11,092 bases of DNA from SIG588 sp045599305 (GTDB taxonomy: Bacteria; Bacillota; Clostridia; Oscillospirales; Acutalibacteraceae): positions 1 through 11,092 of the forward strand of contig JAZRVU010000024.1 of assembly GCA_045599305.1 (NCBI GenBank), given 5' to 3'. Under the pieces are notes generated by a model, which was not told the DNA's origin, searched no databases, and worked only from the letters and a program-made list of their open reading frames with translations. Both the position numbers and the translations under genes were made by a program. The stretch's first letter is position 1, and the number at the start of each line of letters is the position of its first letter. Positions 8,625 through 11,092 of the stretch are shown here, one piece after another.

Positions 8625-8653
8625 ATTATATACGAATCTATATTATAATTCAA
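8625..8653 (-). promoter_or_regulatory. sigma-A type promoter of the V/A-ATPase operon
   Basis: On the minus strand TTGAAT (8653-8648) is followed by 17 nt and a perfect TATAAT (8630-8625). Transcription should start near 8618, giving a leader of about 27 nt before the ATG at 8591. The whole 103-bp spacer (8592-8694) is extremely AT-rich. A second TATAAT at 8647-8642 has no good -35 box at the right distance. Confidence 0.75.
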
Positions 8654-8694
8654 CTACAATTTTTACTTTTTTTATCATTTTACATACAAAATTT

Positions 8695-9177
8695 TTAAAG
8701 TTTTTTCCATTCAAACGCCATGCGGGGGTCGCCGTTTGCCAATGTGATCGTCCCGCAAAACACGAACCCGTTGCGGGCCACGGCATTCTGCATCACTTTG
8801 TTGTCTGCATGGGTGTCGATCCGCAGATGCGGTATCTGCGCTTTGGCAAAATCCGCTGCCAGATCGAAAAAACGAGGGCGTCTGCCGCTGCTGGCCACCC
8901 TGTGCAATGTACCGTAAGGCGTGTTGTCATGCCACACACCGTCAATGACTGCATAGGTCGGCTCCGGCCGGGTGAAAAACACGAAAGCGCCCAGCAGCCC
9001 GGTTTCATCCTCTGCCATATACAATTCCCCGCGGGCGATATCCTGCCGCAGCTGTTCTTCGGTGGGCGTGGTACTCCCCCACTGATGCGGATTCCCTGTT
9101 TGGGCCATGAAGACACGGGCCGCGGCATATAGCGACAACAGCGCCGGCATATCCTCGGCTGCAGCCTTACGGATCAT
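8695..9177 (-). CDS. GNAT-family N-acetyltransferase
   Basis: Predicted cytosolic acetyl-CoA-dependent acyltransferase of unknown substrate, 160 residues with one GNAT domain over the full length. The N-terminus MIRKAAAEDMPALLSLYAAA is the usual first strand and helix. The central strands are ELYMAEDETGLLGAFVFF (about 51-68), then the CoA pyrophosphate loop region LHRVASSGRRPRFFDLA (about 91-107), and the C-terminus LRIDTHADNKVMQNAVARNGF (about 118-138) followed by CGTI and the DPRMAFEW ending typical of a Firmicute subgroup. The loop lacks the glycine of the classical R/Q-x-x-G-x-G/A motif. I start at the ATG at 9177, which has a GAGGGGGA ribosome site about 5 nt upstream; a longer frame running up to 9390 would cross the GAPDH terminator and is rejected. 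No clear promoter of its own and no terminator after it are visible. Confidence 0.88.
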   Translation of the reverse strand: MIRKAAAEDMPALLSLYAAARVFMAQTGNPHQWGSTTPTEEQLRQDIARGELYMAEDETGLLGAFVFFTRPEPTYAVIDGVWHDNTPYGTLHRVASSGRRPRFFDLAADFAKAQIPHLRIDTHADNKVMQNAVARNGFVFCGTITLANGDPRMAFEWKKL

Positions 9178-9213
9178 AGTGTTCCCCCTCTTTCTGTGCA
9201 GCACAATGAAATG

Positions 9214-9247
9214 AAAAAAGGGGCTGCACCCTTGCGAATGCAGCCCC
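9214..9247 (-). terminator. intrinsic terminator of the GAPDH gene
   Basis: Reading the minus strand, GGGGCTGCA pairs perfectly with TGCAGCCCC over 9 bp across a 10-nt loop and is followed at once by six T residues, then by a further T-rich stretch. It starts 12 nt after the GAPDH stop codon. It separates the GAPDH transcript from the acetyltransferase gene, although some read-through would explain how that gene is expressed. Confidence 0.93.
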
Positions 9248-9259
9248 GGATTGCGCAAC

Positions 9260-10288
9260 TTACAGTTCCGCGAAATATTTGATGGTGCGAACCATTTGGC
9301 TGGTGTAGGAGTTCTCGTTGTCGTACCACGACACGACCTGCACCTGATAGGTGTCATCGTCGATCTTGGTGACCATGGTCTGGGTGGCATCGAACAGGGA
9401 GCCGAACTTCATGCCGACCACGTCGGAAGAAACCAGCTGCTCCTCGGTGTAACCGAAGGAAGCGGAAGCGGCAGCCTTCATAGCGGCGTTGATGCTCTCC
9501 TTGGTGACGTCCTTGCCCTTCACGACAGCGACCAGAATGGTGGTGGAGCCGGTCGGCACAGGTACGCGCTGAGCAGAGCCGATCAGTTTGCCGTTGAGTT
9601 CCGGAATGACCAGACCGATAGCCTTGGCGGCACCGGTGGAGTTGGGAACGATGTTCTGCGCACCGGCGCGGGCACGACGCAGGTCGCCCTTGCGCTGCGG
9701 GCCGTCCAGGATCATCTGATCACCGGTGTAAGCATGCACGGTGGTCATGATACCGGAGACGATGGGATAGGTCTTGTTCAGGGTGTCGGCCATGGGAGCC
9801 AGGCAGTTGGTGGTGCAGGAAGCGGCAGAGATGATCTGATCATCCTTGCTCAGGGTCTCATGGTTGACGGAATAAACGATCGTCTTCAGATCGTTGCCGG
9901 CAGGAGCGGAGATAACGACCTTCTTGGCGCCGGCTTCGATGTGAGCCATGGACTTCTCTTTCGAGGTGTAGAAGCCGGTGCACTCGAGCACGACATCCAC
10001 GCCCAGCTCGCCCCAGGGAGCATCCTTGGCATCCTTGATGGCATAGATCTTGATTTCCTTGCCGTCCACGATGATGGAATCGTCAGTGGAATCGACCGTG
10101 TGCAGATTCTCGCCGGGGACACCGATGAAGGAACCCTGAGCGGTATCATACTTCAGCAGATGAGCCAGCATCTTGGGGCTGGTCAGATCATTGATCGCCA
10201 CGACCTCATAACCTTCGGCAACAAACATCTGACGGAAAGCCAGACGGCCAATACGACCGAAACCATTGATAGCCACTTTAACGGACAT
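9260..10288 (-). CDS. gap: glyceraldehyde-3-phosphate dehydrogenase, NAD-type, phosphorylating
   Basis: Cytosolic glycolytic enzyme that oxidises glyceraldehyde 3-phosphate with phosphate and NAD+ to 1,3-bisphosphoglycerate. The 342-residue length is typical. The Rossmann start VAINGFGRIGRLAFR (about 5-19) carries the GxGxxG nucleotide loop; A-I-N33-D34-L is the NAD-preferring form. The catalytic cysteine is C158 in SAASCTTNCLAP and the catalytic base is H185 in TTVHAYT. The phosphate-site segment NSTGAAKAIG (about 216-225), RVPVPTGS and the C-terminal SWYDNENSYTSQMVRT are all intact. The ATG at 10288 has a perfect GGAGGT ribosome site 8 nt upstream. It has its own promoter and terminator, so it appears monocistronic, unlike the cggR-gap-pgk operons of many Firmicutes; no pgk, tpi or cggR lies beside it here. 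Confidence 0.98.
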   Translation of the reverse strand: MSVKVAINGFGRIGRLAFRQMFVAEGYEVVAINDLTSPKMLAHLLKYDTAQGSFIGVPGENLHTVDSTDDSIIVDGKEIKIYAIKDAKDAPWGELGVDVVLECTGFYTSKEKSMAHIEAGAKKVVISAPAGNDLKTIVYSVNHETLSKDDQIISAASCTTNCLAPMADTLNKTYPIVSGIMTTVHAYTGDQMILDGPQRKGDLRRARAGAQNIVPNSTGAAKAIGLVIPELNGKLIGSAQRVPVPTGSTTILVAVVKGKDVTKESINAAMKAAASASFGYTEEQLVSSDVVGMKFGSLFDATQTMVTKIDDDTYQVQVVSWYDNENSYTSQMVRTIKYFAEL

Positions 10289-10322
10289 AACATTCTACCT
10301 CCATAATTTCAAACTTGAGAAT

Positions 10323-10351
10323 ATCATACCCCTTTTTTGAAGAATTTTCAA
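10323..10351 (-). promoter_or_regulatory. promoter of the GAPDH gene
   Basis: On the minus strand TTGAAA (10351-10346), a 17-nt spacer and TATGAT (10328-10323) form a strong sigma-A type promoter. The predicted start near 10316 gives a leader of about 28 nt before the ATG, with the GGAGGT site inside it. Two short palindromes overlap this region: TTGAA/TTCAA arms across the -35 box (10337-10351) and TCAAACTTGA (10309-10318) at the start site; they could be operators but are short and AT-rich. Confidence 0.78.
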
Positions 10352-10486
10352 GTCGTTTCCTGAATTTTTCCATCTATTTTTTCACTTTGGTCACTTTCAC
10401 AAAAATCCATTCGCCATTCCAAGAAATTTGCGTGGGAATTAGCCATTGCCATTTTATTCTTTTACGGATTTTTTCGACCAAATCAG
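10352..10486. other. divergent intergenic region between the GAPDH and Cys4-protein promoters
   Basis: This AT-rich stretch of about 135 bp lies between two back-to-back promoters. I see no credible gene in it. It holds two tandem TCACTTT copies (10382-10388 and 10391-10397, 9 nt apart, reading AAAGTGA on the GAPDH strand) about 31 bp upstream of the GAPDH -35 box. On the same strand there are also two loosely similar segments, ATGGCAATGG near 10443-10453 and ATGGCGAATGG near 10409-10419. Their role is unknown. Confidence 0.4.
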
Positions 10487-10515
10487 TTGCAATTTCCCAA
10501 ATGCTCTGTTATAAT
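10487..10515 (+). promoter_or_regulatory. promoter of the small Cys4-protein gene
   Basis: TTGCAA (10487-10492), a 17-nt spacer and a perfect TATAAT (10510-10515) make a strong plus-strand promoter. Transcription should begin around 10521-10523, at the left edge of the palindrome described separately, leaving a leader of about 37 nt. Confidence 0.8.
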
Positions 10516-10519
10516 GTTG

Positions 10520-10540
10520 TCAAATCATCGAATGATTTGA
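10520..10540 (+). repeat. perfect 9-bp inverted repeat at the predicted transcription start
   Basis: Arms TCAAATCAT (10520-10528) and ATGATTTGA (10532-10540) are perfect complements around the 3-nt centre CGA. It lies directly between the -10 box and the AGGAG ribosome site of the small gene. It could be a repressor operator or, since transcription should start at its left edge, a 5' stem-loop that protects the mRNA or affects ribosome access. The sequence alone cannot choose. Confidence 0.7.
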
Positions 10541-10558
10541 AAAAAGGAGCCATGTCCC

Positions 10559-10786
10559 GTGCGTCAAAAGCTTTACGGCAACACTGTCACGCCCTCCTGC
10601 GAGACCTGCCAGAGAGGCCATCTCTCGTTCGACGGAAAAGTGGTACTTTGTCCCCGCCGCGGTGCCATGCCGCTTTATGAGAACTGCCGCAAATATATTT
10701 ACGATCCGCTCAAACGCATTCCGCAGCGGCTGCCCAAGCAGGCAGAGCACACCGCGGAAGAATTTTCACTGGACTTATCAGAATAA
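10559..10786 (+). CDS. small conserved-looking Cys4 protein, unknown function
   Basis: A 75-residue protein with four cysteines in a metal-binding style arrangement: C14-x-x-C17, C31 and C43 (CETC, VLCPRRG, ENCRKY). A basic, proline-containing stretch follows (YDPLKRIPQRLPKQ, about residues 48-61), then an acidic tail (AEEFSLDLSE). The pattern of LYGN near the start, Cys4 core and KYIYDPLKRIPQR resembles small uncharacterised proteins I recall from Oscillospiraceae genomes; a zinc-ribbon-like fold is inference. No signal peptide or membrane segment is seen, so it should be cytosolic. The start is the GTG at 10559, which has AGGAG 9 nt upstream; the out-of-frame ATG at 10552 is only 2 nt from that site and gives an unconvincing protein. 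It has its own strong promoter and palindrome. No terminator is seen before the next promoter 14 nt downstream. Confidence 0.82.
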   Translation: MRQKLYGNTVTPSCETCQRGHLSFDGKVVLCPRRGAMPLYENCRKYIYDPLKRIPQRLPKQAEHTAEEFSLDLSE

Positions 10787-10799
10787 TTGAAATTTTGTC

Positions 10800-10828
10800 T
10801 TGACAAATCCGTTAAAACGCGGTATAAT
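10800..10828 (+). promoter_or_regulatory. consensus promoter of the two-tRNA unit
   Basis: TTGACA (10800-10805), exactly 17 nt, and TATAAT (10823-10828): a full match to the sigma-A consensus. Transcription should begin near 10835, about 14 nt before the first tRNA. Such perfect promoters are typical of stable RNA genes. Confidence 0.93.
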
Positions 10829-10848
10829 CCCATTCGTGCCGCACACGC

Positions 10849-10925
10849 GGGCCTTTAGCTCAGTTGGTTAGAGCAACCGGCTCATAACCGGTCGGTCCCG
10901 GGTTCGAGTCCCTGAAGGCCCACCA
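10849..10925 (+). tRNA. tRNA with CAT anticodon, most likely tRNA-Ile2 (lysidine type)
   Basis: Full cloverleaf: acceptor GGGCCTT/AAGGCCC (10849-10855 and 10915-10921), D-stem GCTC/GAGC, anticodon stem ACCGG/CCGGT with loop CTCATAA (anticodon CAT at 10883-10885), a 5-nt variable loop, T-loop TTCGAGT, discriminator A at 10922 and encoded CCA at 10923-10925. It is not initiator Met, since the anticodon stem lacks three stacked G-C pairs and position 1 pairs. It closely resembles Firmicute tRNA-Ile2, which TilS converts to lysidine at the wobble C so that it reads AUA; the C4-G69 and C5-G68 pairs that favour TilS in E. coli are present. Elongator Met remains the alternative. The T-stem CCGGG/CCCTG has a C-U mismatch at pair 50-64. 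Confidence 0.9.
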
Positions 10926-10936
10926 AAATCTGGGTA

Positions 10937-10968
10937 CCAGAGGCCGACGGCAGTCCGGCGGCCTCTGG
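10937..10968 (+). other. strong hairpin in the spacer between the two tRNA genes
   Basis: CCAGAGGCCG (10937-10946) and CGGCCTCTGG (10959-10968) pair perfectly over 10 bp. Inside, CGG (10948-10950) and CCG (10955-10957) add three pairs beyond an A-G mismatch, closing a CAGT loop. No T-run follows on either strand, so it is not a standard intrinsic terminator. It may guide processing of the tRNA precursor or be a remnant of a terminator. Confidence 0.75.
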
Positions 10969-10985
10969 CCTCCGAAATCACATAT

Positions 10986-11061
10986 AGGGGCATAGCTCAG
11001 TTGGTAGAGCAGCGGTCTCCAAAACCGCGTGCCGAGGGTTCAAGTCCTTCTGCCCCTGCCA
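10986..11061 (+). tRNA. tRNA-Trp (anticodon CCA)
   Basis: Full cloverleaf: acceptor AGGGGCA/TGCCCCT (10986-10992 and 11051-11057), a D-arm with the usual TAGCTCAGTTGGTAGAGCA sequence, anticodon stem GCGGT/ACCGC with loop CTCCAAA (CCA at 11019-11021), a T-arm with TTCAAGT loop, discriminator G at 11058, a Trp identity element in bacteria, and encoded CCA at 11059-11061. It reads UGG. No promoter is visible in the 60-bp spacer, so it should be cut from the same precursor as the upstream tRNA. Confidence 0.97.
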
Positions 11062-11066
11062 AAAAG

Positions 11067-11092
11067 ATGACCGACGCAACAGCGTCGGTCAT
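11067..11092 (+). terminator. probable terminator stem of the tRNA unit, at the window edge
   Basis: ATGACCGACGC (11067-11077) and GCGTCGGTCAT (11082-11092) form a perfect 11-bp stem with an AACA loop, 5 nt after the tRNA-Trp CCA end. It is preceded by a run of A residues, as in bidirectional terminators. The T-run that would confirm it would begin just past the right edge and is not visible. Confidence 0.75.

Noticed and set aside
8695..9390. Longer 231-residue version of the acetyltransferase
   Set aside because: The extra 71 residues would be read through the GAPDH terminator hairpin and the end of the GAPDH gene in another frame; the ATG at 9177 has a good ribosome site and a normal GNAT N-terminus.
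9251..10306. Plus-strand open frame of 351 codons opposite GAPDH
   Set aside because: Known type of shadow opposite highly expressed, codon-biased gap genes; it covers almost exactly the gap gene and begins within its terminator region.
10552..10680. Plus-strand ATG frame starting at 10552 in front of the Cys4 protein
   Set aside because: Only 2 nt separate it from the AGGAG, its product is Arg/His-rich without pattern, and the GTG frame at 10559 has a conserved-looking Cys4 protein with correct spacing.
1..11092. Search for CRISPR arrays, insertion sequences, attachment sites, phage or defence genes
   Set aside because: No spaced direct repeats, transposase or integrase signatures, or terminal inverted repeats were seen. 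The two tRNAs have no adjacent integrase or duplicated 3' end in the window.

Overview
This window reads as core chromosome of an anaerobic Clostridia-class Firmicute. The gut Oscillospiraceae/Ruminococcaceae type is my best guess. The reasons are strong GGAGG ribosome sites, GC-rich genes with AT-rich spacers, a complete bacterial V/A-type ATPase operon in the Enterococcus hirae ntp order, and a small four-cysteine protein that I associate with that group. The lineage call is inference. I see no mobile element, CRISPR array, phage gene or defence cassette.

Layout. Positions 1-8591, all on the minus strand, hold a nine-gene V/A-ATPase operon transcribed right to left: G/H, I, K, E, C, F, A, B, D. 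The D gene runs off the left edge after 210 codons, so it is nearly complete. The genes are packed with overlaps of 4 nt (I/K) and 8 nt (C/F) or gaps of 19-38 nt. A good promoter (TTGAAT, 17 nt, TATAAT) lies at 8625-8653 in the AT-rich spacer before the first gene. Positions 8695-9177 (minus) encode a GNAT acetyltransferase. Positions 9260-10288 (minus) encode NAD-type glyceraldehyde-3-phosphate dehydrogenase, with its own promoter and a textbook intrinsic terminator.

A divergent regulatory region of about 270 bp (10289-10558) separates GAPDH from a small plus-strand gene (10559-10786) for a 75-residue Cys4 protein. That gene has a strong promoter and a perfect palindrome at its predicted transcription start. 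Next comes a perfect consensus promoter driving two tRNA genes: a CAT-anticodon tRNA that looks like the lysidine-type tRNA-Ile2, and tRNA-Trp (CCA). A strong hairpin lies between them, and a second hairpin, probably the terminator stem, reaches the right edge.

How it works together. A and B form the ATP-hydrolysing ring, D and F the central shaft, C the socket joining shaft to rotor, E and G/H the peripheral stalks, K the membrane rotor ring and I the stator with the ion half-channels. K keeps all five residues that bind Na+ in the E. hirae rotor ring, so the enzyme is most likely a sodium pump or sodium-driven ATPase. GAPDH is a central glycolytic enzyme next door, but nothing shows it shares regulation with the ATPase. 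The window is mostly ordinary housekeeping DNA. The less explained items are the Cys4 protein with its palindrome, the hairpin between the tRNAs, and a mismatch in the T-stem of the Ile2-like tRNA.
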